The notes below the pieces were generated by a model. The model saw only the letters and a list, made by a program, of their open reading frames with translations, was not told where the DNA came from and ran no database searches. Position numbers and translations under genes: made by a program. Below, one piece after another: positions 29,961-41,397 of a DNA stretch of 64,000 nucleotides; position 1 is the first letter of the stretch, and each line of letters starts with the position of its first letter. The stretch lies in contig CM060069.1 in assembly GCA_030533445.1 (NCBI GenBank), forward strand, positions 31,296,337 to 31,360,336, given 5' to 3'. The stretch is from Cyprinodon diabolis (Eukaryota; Chordata; Actinopteri; Cyprinodontiformes; Cyprinodontidae).

Positions 29961-31394
29961 TCTAACTCTGATGAGTAAAGGGGGATGCACTGGTTCTGGA
30001 AAATGGCTTAGCTTATTTCCAAGAGGAGAGTCTTTGATGTAGTGTCTGGCTTGATTTTTCTGTTTTGTCAGAATGATAATCAAAGCAACATGGTTGAATA
30101 AATTATAACTTAAAAACAAAAACTGAAAAAAAAAACTTGGTGATGCTGCTAAATAAAAACATCACCATGAATTAGGAATATTTCCAAAGCTTTCCTTGCT
30201 GCACACTTCTATTTAAGAGCAACTTTAAAAAAGTACTTCTCTTTATAGTATTTTAGTGGAATGGTTCTGGATGAGGGGACAGCAGTTTAGGATGGAGGAG
30301 TAAGCATTTTGCCTTCATGCCTTTTGCTGTGGTGATGGCCTGTAATCGCTGCTCAGTGTTGTCGTAAGAGGCTGCAGCTGCAGGGTAGCTCGACTGGCTG
30401 CCTTTCAGCGTGTCACCAGTTTATGTGTCTTGTAATGGCTTGTTCACTCTGATCTTGAAGAATGGTCGAGTCATAAACTGGCAGCTTAGTCAATGGGCTT
30501 TTATTTGGCAGGGTGCAGAGGACAGAAAACCCTACTAACATGCAATTTGGTGGCTACTGGTTTAAAGTTTCCTTTCAATAGGATTCGCAATTCATCTTCA
30601 AGAAAATTCCACATCAACTTCAAGCGTTGCTAAATAATGCTTTTTCTTCTAATGTTAAAACCACAGGGTTCTGTTTTTTATTAGCTTTTTTTAAGATAAG
30701 CATAACAAACCTTATCATGCTGTAATTGTGAAGTCATTTTTAAACATATTTTTCATATTTATATTTTACAAATAAAAGTCTAAAAGAAGAGTTTCCCATG
30801 CATTTATTTCCATTGGATAAATATTATTTAGAATTAACTTTTGCGTTTTATTAACTTCAAATATTTTTCTCTATATCACCACCAGTTCAAGAGATTGATT
30901 TTTTTTCTGTATTCCCTAAACTTTTACTGGCCCATGTCATTGCAATCCTGAATGTTTAGGGGTCCTGTGGTAGGGTGAAAACCTTATTTGGTCTTATTTT
31001 TTTAAGTTTCTAATAGGCTTTATTCTAATATCAGCCATTTATTAAGTTTCATCCATATCCCCACGTAATCTTAGCAGATTTCCTTACTTTTTCCTAGAAA
31101 GATATCCCAAAAGTACAGTGATTCCACCATGTTGTTAAGTCATGTGATAAGCTTGATGTGCAGTACTACTTTTTGCATACCAAATATTAGAATGTTGGCC
31201 TAAAGTGCAGCGTCAGGCAGCTCCTCCAGACTAGCCATGTGTTTGTGGTTTCTTCTCCCATTGATATTTTATGGAAATGCAGGTCGAAGGCCACATCTTG
31301 TTGGATTTGCAGTTGCAACATTCACGTTCAGTTTACAGATAGTGGATTGAACAGTCAACTGCCGGTTGTGTTCTTTGCTGTCATGAATGATGCA
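29961..31394. other. Non-coding stretch, nothing recognised
   Basis: No supported gene, RNA or transposon ends. Moderately AT-rich. Confidence 0.5.
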
Positions 31395-31830
31395 GCACTT
31401 TAGGCAATGCAAGTTTATTTATATAGCACAATTCAATAAAAATACTATTAAAATTGCTTTACATGAATTAACAATAGAATAGAAGAAAAATATAAGCAGA
31501 ATAAAAGCAAGCAGTGTTAAAACATGATAAAGGCAGACAGTAAAACAAGCAAAACAGTTGGACCACAACTTTAAACTAATAATACCTCAGTTAACAATTT
31601 AACTTCAACAGTCGAAGGCAGCTCTGAACAAACAGGTTTTTAGCTTTAACTGAAAAGAACTCAGCCTTTCAGCACTTTTACAGTCTTCTGGGAGTTTGGT
31701 TCAGATAAGTGCATCATAGGAACTAAATGCTGCTTCTTCATGTTTGGTTCTAGTTCTGAGTGGAACTAGAAGACCTGAGTGGACTGGGAGGTTCATACAC
31801 TGAAAACCTTTGGGATAATAGAGAAATAAT
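31395..31830 (-). repeat. Interspersed repeat with TTTATTTATATAGCACAATTCAA head
   Basis: Contains phrases I recognise from a very common fish repeat: TTTATATAGCACAATTCA, GCTTTACATGAA, then GAAAAGAACTCAGCCTTTCAGC, GGGAGTTTGGTTCAGATAAGTGC and AAATGCTGCTTCTTCATGTTTGGTTCT. No coding frame and no defined ends. Class unresolved; orientation is a guess. Confidence 0.4.
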
Positions 31831-32589
31831 AAACAGATTGCTAAGAAAGTTTTCATGGTTCTGTTGGTAAAAACACACAAAACAATTTTTTCCCATTTTA
31901 CTTTAGGTGTGATCATGAAACTGAGCAAAAAGTTTGCTCCTATGATAAATACTCAGACTTAAAGAATTCAAGCAGCATTCTCCTCTTATAAAGCTTAGTG
32001 AGGCGCACCCCATAGGGGGCACTGTTGATTCTTATGACTTGGTCATGGTACAACAGGTTGCAGCACTCTAACTGTGCTGCTGTCTACATCCACTGCACAC
32101 TTAAAAAAAAAACACCCTGATGACTCCGTGTGGATATTAAACAGACATGTTTACTCTTCTGTCTGATAAAACTCTATACATATTAAGTGTTAACACTTTA
32201 ATCATGCATTACTGTCTGTATTGTATTCAAATATGTCCAATCTGGATTTTTTTTTTTTGTTGTTTGCTTGTTTTTGTTCAAATTTACACAAATAGCTTTT
32301 TCAAAAAATCTAAATCATGTAAAAAAAATAAATAAATAATTGTGGATTATCCCGGCTACAAAAACGTCACATTCAATGCACATATTTAAACCCAACAGCA
32401 AAAAAAAAGTTATTCTCGTTTTGAGATGCGGGGAATCTCATTCTCAATCTTTGCAATGCTATGGGGAGAAACGGGGCCAATCTTTAGTTGAGGGTTTTAT
32501 GGCACACTACTTTGCTTATGTGACGCCCACAATCCACTTTGCCACACCAAGCTAGAAGCTTGCTCCCCTCCATCGCCTTTCATCTCTCT

Positions 32590-33043
32590 TCCTTCCTTCC
32601 TTCCTTCCTTCCCCCTCGGTGTAAACCCCAGCTTAGTTTCTGCACCAGCATCCACATCCACGGAGCGCGGAGCGGAGCCAAGTGGCAGCAGCACGCACAG
32701 GAACCACTTCACCGCCTCATCTCACCCGATCTGCGCTTCCAATTTGCGGCATGGAAAGTTGCAGGACCGCGTCTGAGAAATCGTAGATTTTTATAGGTGA
32801 TGTTTCAAGCAAATTGGACAGATTTCTAACTGATCTTAAAATAATAAGAGAGGGGGGAAAAGGAGAAACATATCGGCGGAGGAACTCTTTGCCAGGCGCA
32901 GACTGTCTCACTGGAATTTATTTTATATTTATTTTTATTTATTTATTTTTTGCTGCTGCTGTCGCACATGAAGAATTTGCAACCTTCATTTAAACTGGAA
33001 TCATATGTAAACATCGGATGGATTCTCTACTAGATGAGTTAAG
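32590..33043 (+). other. Probable first (5' UTR) exon and promoter region of a host gene
   Basis: A locally GC-richer, CpG-containing patch (GGAGCGCGGAGCGGAGCC near 32660) follows a short (TTCC)n run at 32590-32612. A strong splice donor, AAG|GTAAGA, lies at 33041-33049 (exon end 33043). A short upstream ORF begins at 33018-33020 within this exon. The transcription start cannot be fixed and no TATA box is convincing. The pairing with the acceptor at 33754/33755 gives an intron of 711 bp. Supported by splice consensus and the coding exon downstream, not by transcript data. Confidence 0.5.
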
Positions 33044-33289
33044 GTAAGAGGCGCAGGAAAAGAAGCTGCGCGTCACTTTCTCAGACTTGAGTCATTTCTT
33101 GAGTATTTGGGAAAACAGTTTTCCATTTACAGGCTTGTAAATTAAGGCAACAAACACACCGAAACAAACCTATAAATACAAAAAAAAAAAAAAAGATTAA
33201 AGTTAATTTATAAATTCTGCTGTATCTGTATTTTGGATAATATTGTTTTGCTAAATTAACTTTCTCCTCTGTGGAATCAAATCATAATA

Positions 33290-33547
33290 ACTAAGTCATT
33301 TTTTTCTTAAAGTAAGTGCATTGAGGGGGGAAAGGGAGATATGCCAATGGGACAAGACAAATTACACTTAAAATAAGAAAAAGCCATTGCATTGTCTCAT
33401 TTCAAGTGCATATTATCTAATTATTTTATTTTAAGAGTAAAAATAGTAATTCCATTGGCAAATCATCTTATTTGCCTGCTCAAATTAAGGGTAAATACAC
33501 TTGATTTGAGACATTTTTACTCATTTCTAGATCATTTTTGCAGTGTG
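33290..33547. mobile_element. Truncated MITE related to the one at 29079
   Basis: Shares TAAGTCATTTTTTTCTT, ATTACACTTAAAATAAG, TCATTTCAAGTGCATATTATCTAA, the central TTTTAAGAGTAAAAATA and the TTTTTGCAGTG end with the element at 29079-29363. The other terminus is missing. It lies inside the first intron of the putative host gene. Confidence 0.6.
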
Positions 33548-33754
33548 GATAAGTATGGGGTTTCCAGAAAGTTTTCAAACAGACATATGACTAAAAAGAA
33601 ATAATTTGAAGTCGATCTCTATGATGGAGAAAAAATACTAAATGCATATTTTAGAAAATAGTAGGCATCTAAGACTATTTAATTGCTTCTGTAGCTGTGG
33701 GCTTTTCAAGCTATTTCTGGGAATTGTACTGATTGTGTATGTCTTTCACCACAG

Positions 33755-33938
33755 GTTGAGTCGTACAAAATACGAAGAGTGTTTTTCCTAAATGGATATC
33801 TGCTCAGAGGGGATTATTGGTGTGCAAAGTAGCGCTGCTTCTCACTGAAAAGGAGTTACCCATTCAGGTCCCCCCCTCCTGAATAAACCATGGGGCCACA
33901 GCAGTGCGTGGGACTCACCCTGCTCTTCCTCTGCACAG
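33755..33938 (+). other. Putative second exon (UTR plus first coding codons)
   Basis: Acceptor: TACTGAT branch-point-like sequence at 33728-33734, a pyrimidine-biased stretch, and CACCACAG at 33747-33754. Donor: CTGCACAG|GTAAAC at 33938/33939. The exon holds 135 nt of 5' UTR with a second short upstream ORF (33792-33848), then the start codon at 33890. Both splice sites are good matches to consensus and enclose a start codon in ideal context. Confidence 0.6.
33890..33938 (+). CDS. First coding exon of an unidentified secreted or membrane protein
   Basis: ATG in a near-ideal Kozak context (AAACCATGG). Sixteen complete codons give MGPQQCVGLTLLFLCT and one base of a split Gly codon, then GTAAAC. 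The peptide has a hydrophobic core (VGLTLLFLC) typical of a signal peptide, and a signal-peptide exon ending in phase 1 is common in immunoglobulin-superfamily, Eph and other receptor genes. The rest of the gene must lie downstream; no later exon is recognisable in the next 30 kb, so the following intron would be very long, a feature of many neural genes. Gene identity unknown. Confidence 0.55.
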
Positions 33939-35226
33939 GTAAACCCTGCTCTCCATCATTGGAGCTTAAACCTGCTGCTTAATAAACGTGTCTGTAGAGC
34001 TTTTGCTTGGAAAGCTTTACAAGGTTTATGAAAATGAAAGCTAATGGTCATGAAATAATAGACACTGTAAATACATCAACCTTTGTTTTCCTAAGTGATT
34101 TCATCCAGTGCAGAACTCTTAATGAAATGCAAATTGTATCTTTCAGCCAACAGCACATATATAATTTATGAGACATATAATTAGCTGTAAGCTGTTGTGG
34201 CAGAATACAAAATGACTTGTAATATTAACATGAATGAAGTGTGACAGTTGTCTCCTGAGTGTGTGTGTGTTTAGGTGTTGTAGCAGAGCACTGGAATAGG
34301 ATGCAGAGTGTGTGTGTGTCTAAGTGAGCGTGGGTCTGCAGATTTTGGTAAATAAAAACAGACTGCAGTCAAAGGCAGAAAAAAAGAGAGGACGTGCATC
34401 TTTTAAAAAGGTACAGATTTGCAATAGATAAGCATTGATGAATCTGTGCCTTTATTCCCTGATGGTGCACACTGTCCTGTTGGGGAGGGCAAGTTTTTTA
34501 TATCTGGAAATCTACAGTCATGTAGTCAAAATACATAAACAGGGAAGAGATGATTCCTCTGATTTAATGTGGTAGATTAATTAAACGTCTTCCACTAATG
34601 GTAGAGAATGGCACAGACATGACGGGGAAAAATCTTCTTATATGCTTTTTTAAAATCAAATTTATTGCGTCTTCTTTTTTTATCCTTTTTAAAGTGATTT
34701 ATGTGGTAATTTTATTATTAACACATTATCTCAGGAATCTGAAAAGGCAGCACGTTTTGTTAAATGTGACTCAGTCGTTTGTATGAGCAAACAAAAAGCA
34801 ACAAGGAGGTTATGGATGTCATTTTTAGACACACAAAGAAAAGCTTTTTTGCTCCTGTTTTCAACCTAATTTCAGTTTGCAGTTTTCAACAAAAGATGCC
34901 AAAACAATTGCTGTTCTACTGTTCTTTGGGTTTTAAAGTGACATTTTCTCTTTCATGCTTATACTGTCTTGCAAAGGCAATTAGACCTCTTGAACTTCAT
35001 CACAATTTGTCACATTAGTACTACATATTTGAATGTTCAATGATTAAATGTGACAGACTGATATAAATTTGGAAGTAAAAAAAATATTATACATCAGTAT
35101 TTTTCTCCGCAAAAAAACAAGTAGAATTTTGGTTTGTGTTTACAATCAATACCTACATTTTTTATTTTGCTAAACATCCTAACTATATTCGAAATGTATC
35201 TGTACGTCCGCCTAAGTGTGTCTCCA

Positions 35227-35228
<2 letters not shown>
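33939..35228. other. Intron-like sequence, nothing recognised
   Basis: Starts at the GT of the donor. Contains a short (GT)n near 34260-34272 and AT-rich DNA. No exon or element identified. Confidence 0.45.

Positions 35229-35229
<1 letters not shown>

Positions 35230-35266
<37 letters not shown>
35230..35266. repeat. (TA)n microsatellite
   Basis: 37 bp of pure TA. Generates spurious YIYI frames on both strands. Confidence 0.95.
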
Positions 35267-35268
<2 letters not shown>

Positions 35269-36412
35269 AAATTGCATTTTTTTACATTGCCAGAAAATAA
35301 AGCAGATTTTTTTTTTTTAGGTTCTAAAGAGAAAATCACAAAAGTTTTACACCCTCACATTTCTCCGAAAAAGTCCTAAAGTGTGAGGTCATCCATACAA
35401 TAATTTTTTTCTACCTGCTTATCCAGTTCAGAGTCTCTGTGGGGCCATCTCAGCAGTCTAGCCAGAGTCAGGGAACATCCTGGATAGTCTTCTTACTGTC
35501 TGGGAGCAAATATAAAAGCTGATGAAGGCAAAAAATCCTGCATATATGCTCTCATATCCGAGGGCCTTTTCTAGAATTATCATGTATCTTTTTAGTTTAT
35601 GGGAGGCTGCTGAAGTATCCCCATTATTCTCCACATTTAATACTGATTTGTGACATAATTCCTCGACTTCTCATTCTTTTTGAAGGCCTAACAGTGCTAT
35701 ACCATACTGTAAAAAATAATTTTTTGCTCTTGTGAAACACAAGTACCTTAAAAATGATTGGGGAAAAAACTAATCTATCCCTCCTGTCCCTATCTAAACA
35801 GGAGCTGCACTCTTTTTAAATCTTGAATTTTTCCAGATTAACTAACTCCATTTTTCTGTAAAAATCCTGTAAGAAAAAAACTATTCCATTGGCAGTTTAA
35901 GCTTCTCTGCACAGAGTCTCTTCCTCACAGGGAGTCTGTAAAAATAATTTAAATAAATAAAAAAAAGTGTATCCAGACACCAATCCAACACCATATAATT
36001 TAAAATAGGAGTTAAAATAGGAATGTATTTACTGCTTAATTCCATTGGTGGTAGATCTGAAATGGTTCTTCTTCACTGCTCAAAAAAACTGCTGTTCTAT
36101 GCTACCACCTGCTGTTTTAGATAGGTGAACAGCTGTTCACCTGACACCTGTCGGAGATGTAACTTGCTACTACTACTGGTTTTTATACTCTTCCATTTAA
36201 AAACAATAAATGGTTTGAATTTCTGTCATTTCAATTCAGTCATGTTTCCATTCAAACGTTTATCCTCAGCCAGGCATTACCACAATGAAAATTGTATCGG
36301 TCACACAGGCGTAGTATAATTACAAATATTTTTTGTGAAAAACTGGTATTGGTACTCAGTATTGCTTGATACTCACAGCACAAGCATAGGAACCATGCTC
36401 TGAAAAAAACAT

Positions 36413-36414
<2 letters not shown>
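35267..36414. other. Intron-like sequence with one decayed SINE-like piece
   Basis: At about 35405-35510 the phrases CTGCTTATCCAGTTCAGAG, GGGGCCATCTCAGCAGTCTAG and CATCCTGGATAG resemble the minus orientation of the 21240 SINE-like family. The remainder shows nothing I can name. Confidence 0.35.

Positions 36415-36477
<63 letters not shown>
36415..36477. repeat. (TA)n microsatellite, 63 bp
   Basis: Pure TA run; likely length-polymorphic. Confidence 0.95.
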
Positions 36478-36479
<2 letters not shown>

Positions 36480-36594
36480 GCTTGGTTCCTTTTCCCCATT
36501 CGTTCTATCTTCATGTTATGCAAGTGGAGGGTATCAGATTCACTGTTTAATAATAGAAAGTTCTGGATCGGGAGTTCTGTCTTCACACCTTTTA

Positions 36595-37190
36595 CATTGC
36601 TATAAGCGAAAAAACAGAAGTGATGGTTTTTGGTGGAACATTGGAGACATCCAGCACTCTGGCACTCTGAGTTCTCTAGTACTATAATTAAAATGGATGC
36701 AGATTTTAAACTTAGAAGCCAGAAACAGATTTGAGGCAGTTAGCCAAGAAAACTGCGGATTTTAAACACACTTTTCTACACTGCCAATGTTCCAACAGTT
36801 TGTCAGTTGCTGAACCAGAGGAAACAAAACTTCTTCAGATCAAAATCTTATTTTTCTCTCCTCAGAGTATAAGTCAATTTATTAAAGATAACCTGAATTG
36901 AAAAGAACTGTAAGAAGATGGTCGAATAAAGATAAAGAAGCCCTGCAAGGTTGTTTTGAGGCTACAGGCTCGGCTGAACTTTATCAGGACACCAGTGCAA
37001 TGACTGTGTGGAGCTCACTACATAAACTTCTGTTTATATAACACTGTTCCCACCAGAACAGCAAAATGCTTCTTCAGTAATAAACCCTGGATCGCTAGTT
37101 ATCTGAAGGAACTGCTGAACAAGAAAAAAGAGCAATCAGGAGTGAAAATGCAGTTATTAAGGAGCAGTCAAAGTAACAAAAACTATAGAG
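36595..37190 (+). pseudogene. LINE fragments
   Basis: Plus-strand frames give KTEVMVFGG..LETSSTL..MDADFKLRSQ at 36605-36740, matching the part after the RT active site in many fish LINEs (KTE.(M/V)..G). At 37030-37190, FFSNKPWIASYLKELLNKKKEQS resembles the linker between endonuclease and RT (NKPW...LK.LL..K). Order is reversed relative to an intact LINE, so these are probably two separate truncated insertions. All frames broken. Confidence 0.45.
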
Positions 37191-37390
37191 TGTGTTCCGT
37201 AAAAGTTTAAAAACACTGGACAATCCACTGGACTGCGGTTCCAGACATTTGAATTGAGAAAGCTTCCTGGAGGGGAAGCGAAACGTCTTCAAATCTTAGA
37301 AACCAAGTCCAGTGGATTGTTTTAAAACTTTTACGGAATAACTATGACCTGGATGACTGAGAATCTTCATCAGAATATAGAGTGTGGCAC
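37191..37390 (+). repeat. Penelope-like element 3' end with long inverted repeat
   Basis: The segment CCAGACATTT..GAGAAAGCTTCCTGGAGGGGAAGCGAAACGTCTTC matches (in reverse) the 3' region of the Penelope copy at 55780-58145. Around it, TTCCGTAAAAGTTTAAAA..CAATCCACTGGACT (37196-37235) is inverted as AGTCCAGTGGATTG.TTTAAAACTTTTACGGAA (37307-37340). Penelope elements are known for such terminal inverted structures. Non-coding. Confidence 0.55.
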
Positions 37391-38374
37391 TAGTTTTCTC
37401 ATATTCAATGGGAATAGTTTCTTTTTTTCCAATTGTTCTGACATTATTTTTTTTATCGTTATTGATTTATTCTATCATATATTTGATCTGAATGCTCAAA
37501 ATTTAAAACTTTAAACTTTTTATGGGGAAGCGCAGAGGTACATTGGAGGAGAGAATTTTCCTTCTGTATTGTTTAATTTTGTATTTGTTCTGTTCGTATC
37601 AAATCCATAACTGTTGTATTTGTTCTGTTCGTATCAAATCGTATCAAATCCATAACAGAGTGGCCACTTGCCACTTGCCAATTGCCCAACCTTAGTACGG
37701 ACCATCATTTTGTCTGAACAATAAACAACAGTTATTTTGGCTTCCTTTACATGTTAATTTTGCTGTTTGATAAAAGAAATATCCAACATTTTGTCTCATG
37801 AAATATCTAGAGCTCACAATCAAATATGCTGTTTCTAGACATATTAAGTTTAAACCTGTCTCTGTTTCCCACCACAAAAAGAAAATAGTTCTTGTTGCAG
37901 CACCTTATTTATCTTTCCTAAACTATCTGAAGATACATATAGTTTTATCATTTTAATGAACAATAATGGATGCCGTATTTACTAAATATGACATATTATT
38001 AACAAATATAATATAATAATTTTAATTAAATTAATATTGAAACACTAATTCATGCATTTGCTACATCTATGCTTGGTTATTGTGTAAAATGCTGCCTTTT
38101 CACAGAACAAACAAATACACCCTATCACGACTTCTATTTGTTGGTTGCCTGTACTGTATGTTTCAGGATCTGTTTTGAAGTTTTTTTTGTTTTTTGCTTT
38201 TAAATTTCCATAATGATTTGCCAGCTTCTACGTCTAATTTGCTACACTCACACATACATTCCTGCTCCCGTAGTCTTGCCAACTAGCATCTTCTGAACGT
38301 ACCTAAATCCAAGTGGAAACTGGAGTAGACTGTGTCCTGTAGCTGTTATGGAAAGTTATGGAATTATTTGCCCT
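37391..38374. other. Intron-like sequence with a short tandem duplication
   Basis: GTATTTGTTCTGTTCGTATCAAATC occurs twice in tandem at about 37578 and 37617, with a further partial GTATCAAATCCATAAC copy. Otherwise AT-rich with no named feature. Confidence 0.45.
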
Positions 38375-39004
38375 TGTTGGGATCTGGAGATTCTCCAACT
38401 TCTCTAGCAGAGTGCGCTGTGGATCCTCCTGGGCTGGAGCCCTCCAGCACAGTTGACGTTCATCAGCTCATCAGGAGACCGGCCTTTATAAGCACCTGCC
38501 AGACCTTCCTTCTACGCCGCAGTGTTAGCCAAGTTTGGAAACCAATCTCTCGAGAGAAGCTCTGGATGAGCTTAACCAGAAACCTGCCTGCCTGCCCTAG
38601 AGAGCCAAACCAGAAGTTCCCACTCTGGAATCCACTTGCTGCTCTTAGGGAAAGAGCTGATCACTCCAACCAAGGTCTTTCACTGGAAGTCAGAAGCTAG
38701 ATGCTGCTGCTGCTTTAGCACTCTGCTGAACCAACAGTCTCTGGACCCAACCGGTTCCCTCTCTCAGAACTAAGCCTGGACCTCTTCAAGGTATCCACTG
38801 AAACATCTAAAAACTCATTTAATTCATCTGCAAACCAAGCTAACCAAACTATCCGTCTCTGCAGACGCCTGAGAATCCTGCCCGGACCAGAACCTGAGTC
38901 TAGTTCATGTCATTGTGTGAAACCTTTAATAAACTCTGTTAAATCTTTTACCAAGTCTCCAGTGGTGTTCTGCATGTGGGTTTATCCCTAAACCGATCAT
39001 GACA
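38375..39004 (+). mobile_element. Solo LTR (630 bp) with 5-bp target duplication
   Basis: Begins TGTTGGGATC and ends ATCATGACA, flanked by GCCCT at 38370-38374 and 39005-39009. It holds a TATA-like CCTTTATAAGC and a polyadenylation signal (TTTAATAAACTCTG near 38930). No internal retroviral genes adjoin it, so it is a solo LTR left by LTR-LTR recombination. A longer relative in the opposite orientation lies at 49969-50765. Confidence 0.8.
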
Positions 39005-39009
39005 GCCCT

Positions 39010-39840
39010 TGCATGTCATGTATGCCCTTTCCATCAGAGTTTAAGCCTTTTCTTAAAACTGGTTGATTTGGCAAAATCATTTGCACATCCTGAGGAGTTT
39101 TCTCTAATTTAATGATCTTAATTTATCAGCTTTAGTTTGTCTTTATTTACAGTGGGCACTGGTTGGAAATGGACGGTTTCCTGCGTGATTCCTGTGTGAA
39201 TCACGATGTATTTCCTGAGGCCAGTTTTTTTATTTCAAAAAGAACTGCAATGTACCCGGAACACCACCAGGTGGCGCTTAGGACCTCTGCCGTGCTGAGG
39301 GTGACGTTTGTGGGCCTGCAGTCAACTGAAAAGCAGGTTTATTGGGGATCTTGGTGTGATATTGTGCTATTTTATTTTGTTTTTGATTAAAATAAAGTTA
39401 ATGAATTAATTTAACATAGGGACTGCATAATCTTATTTTATGAAAATGGTTGCGTAGTTATAGATACACCTCCGATCTTATCTGAGATCTGTTTATTTCT
39501 ATTTATCTGCATCTCTATTATTTAATGAAAAATAAAATTAATTAAGTTGGAGCCGGGGATACGGACTGAGGCGCAACCAGAGAAAGGCGACAGAGACAGT
39601 GCTGCGGCTGGTGATTTTGAAATTAAAATCATATCCAAAGTTGATTCCTCATTAAGATAAGCCAAAGTTATTCAAAAGGGTATGTAAGAAAATATATTTT
39701 CTTTAGTTTTGTAAAATATAAGTGCCGTTGACAGCTTTGAGGATCAAAAGTCAAGCTAATCTTTAACTGTGTTCATTAAAATCCATCGAGAGTGTCTGTG
39801 CTTGGTCTGTAATAAAAAAAAAAGCAGCCACCTGTCGCTA
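39010..39840. other. Non-coding stretch; one CTCF-like motif
   Basis: No coding feature supported. 39264-39278 reads CCACCAGGTGGCGCT, close to the vertebrate CTCF core. The rest is unassigned. Confidence 0.4.
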
Positions 39841-39847
39841 CCACACA

Positions 39848-40235
39848 GTTTTTTATTACATTAGATCATAGGGATTATCATTCTACTGCCTCAACATCTT
39901 ACTCTTATAATAACAGGCGTATTGTTATATTGTTTTTGTGTGTTACTCTCTTGCCATGCAATACGTGACACCCCTCCCAGTCTGGTCAAGAAGCAGACTG
40001 CGATGGGTGTCACGTGTTGCGAGCTGATAGCGTAGAGGTTAGGCTCAGTGGTCTGTGGTTCAATAGATTGTGGGTTCGATCCCAACTGTGGCCGAGTTGT
40101 CTTAAATGTTTTTTTTTATTTTTTATCGCTTTTTTATTACATTAGACCATAGGGATTATCATTCTACAGCCTCAACATCTTACTCTGATAATAACAGGCG
40201 TATTGTTATACTGTTTTTGTGTGTTGTTATTATTT
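39848..40235 (+). repeat. Composite repeat with tRNA-derived SINE core
   Basis: A unit ATTACATTAGA.CATAGGGATTATCATTCTAC.GCCTCAACATCTTACTCT occurs at 39857 and again at 40136, as a direct repeat around a tRNA-like body at 40021-40095. The body shows AGCTGATAGCGTAGAGGTTAGG (A-box region) and an excellent B box GGGTTCGATCCC at 40072-40083. A related block lies inverted at 43480-43870. tRNA-derived SINE is the best class; it does not fold as a normal tRNA gene. Confidence 0.5.
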
Positions 40236-40359
40236 ATTATTATCATTATCATTACATAGTTTCCAGTGATGGGCAGTAGCGCCGCTGCATTATTTATCAA
40301 GTAACTTTCCAGTAGTGACGTTATTGTTTTTATCAAGTAGCGACGTAGCGTCCACAAAC

Positions 40360-40985
40360 GCTACAACATCCAGGGCAAAACTAAGTAATGAAACCAGGTT
40401 TTCTATTTTTGAAACAACCATTGGAGTTATTCGTTGGACATTCACGCATGAGCCTCCCATGTATAAAAAGAGGAGCTGAGCAGCTCCTTTAGTCAGAGAC
40501 TTACAGTAGACACCCTGTCTGTAAGAAAGAGCGCTACCGCAGGTCATTCGTTCCTGCTGCCACCAGACTCTATAATAATGCACTATATCAACAATAACTC
40601 CTGTAAAAACCACTGTGCAGCTACATTATAGTTTTGTATTTATTGACTGTGAACAATATGCTGTGCAATATGTTGAATGTGCAATATTTCTCCACCTGTA
40701 TATAAGCCATCCGGATTGTACATATCTTTATTTCTTATTTTTTTTATTTCCTATTTTTGTTTTTTCATTGTGTGTGATGCATGTACACATGCACCTTAAT
40801 CCTATTTATCTTGATATACTGTATATACCTGGATATACGGTATATATATTGCTTATTCTTAATGCACCTTTTTCCTCCATGTTTGCACCTTCAGTAACTT
40901 CTATGCCAATATGTGAGGAGTGAATTTCTCCGCTGTGAGATCAATAAAGCTCATCTAATCACATCTAATCCAATCTAAATAAATA
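40360..40985 (+). pseudogene. 5'-truncated LINE, C-terminus and 3' UTR
   Basis: A plus-strand frame near 40530 gives KERYRRSFVPAATRLYN, the final block of many fish LINE second ORFs. It is followed by a long T-rich 3' UTR ending GTGAGATCAATAAAGCTCATCTAATC with short ATCTAATC tail repeats at about 40952-40978. The gene is gone apart from this end. Confidence 0.6.
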
Positions 40986-41397
40986 CATAAATATATACAT
41001 GTTCAATAAATAAATAAGCATTCAATTAATTACCCCCAATAAATGATAAAATGATATGTTCTCATAATAAATCATTTATTTAAAAAATGCTGTTATGTTC
41101 CTTTTTTGTAAAGATGCTTTTAAAATGCTTAACTGTTTTTATTCTTTTATTTTCTTTAAAAAAATCACTAGTTTTTGAAAACACTCACAGTTTTTGAAAG
41201 GTATTATATATATATAGAAAACTAAAACGCTCGGATCTTTCTTTCTGTCATTTTGTGTGCGTGTGTGGCATCTGCAATGTTTTCGTTAAATATTCAAATA
41301 AATAAGATGGACTTTAAACTAGCAGACACGTTTGGATTTTTGACATTTAATTTTTTAATTTAATTTTAAAAACGAAAGAAATGGAAATGGGGTTTTT
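40986..41397. other. AT-rich non-coding stretch
   Basis: Short (TA) and A-runs. Nothing recognised. Ends with a T-run that serves as target of the next insertion. Confidence 0.5.

Noticed and set aside
35094..36586. YIYIYI frames near 35230 and 36415
   Set aside because: Translations of TA microsatellites.
37256..37285. Hammerhead ribozyme core in the Penelope end
   Set aside because: The GCGAAACGTC part resembles the 3' half of a hammerhead core, and CTGATGA occurs on the other strand near 37365-37371, but the two conserved halves are not on the same strand in the right order, so I could not build a ribozyme.
40021..40095. Functional tRNA gene
   Set aside because: The B box is excellent but the sequence does not give a complete cloverleaf with a clear anticodon arm, and it is embedded in a repeated unit. 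A tRNA-derived SINE fits better.
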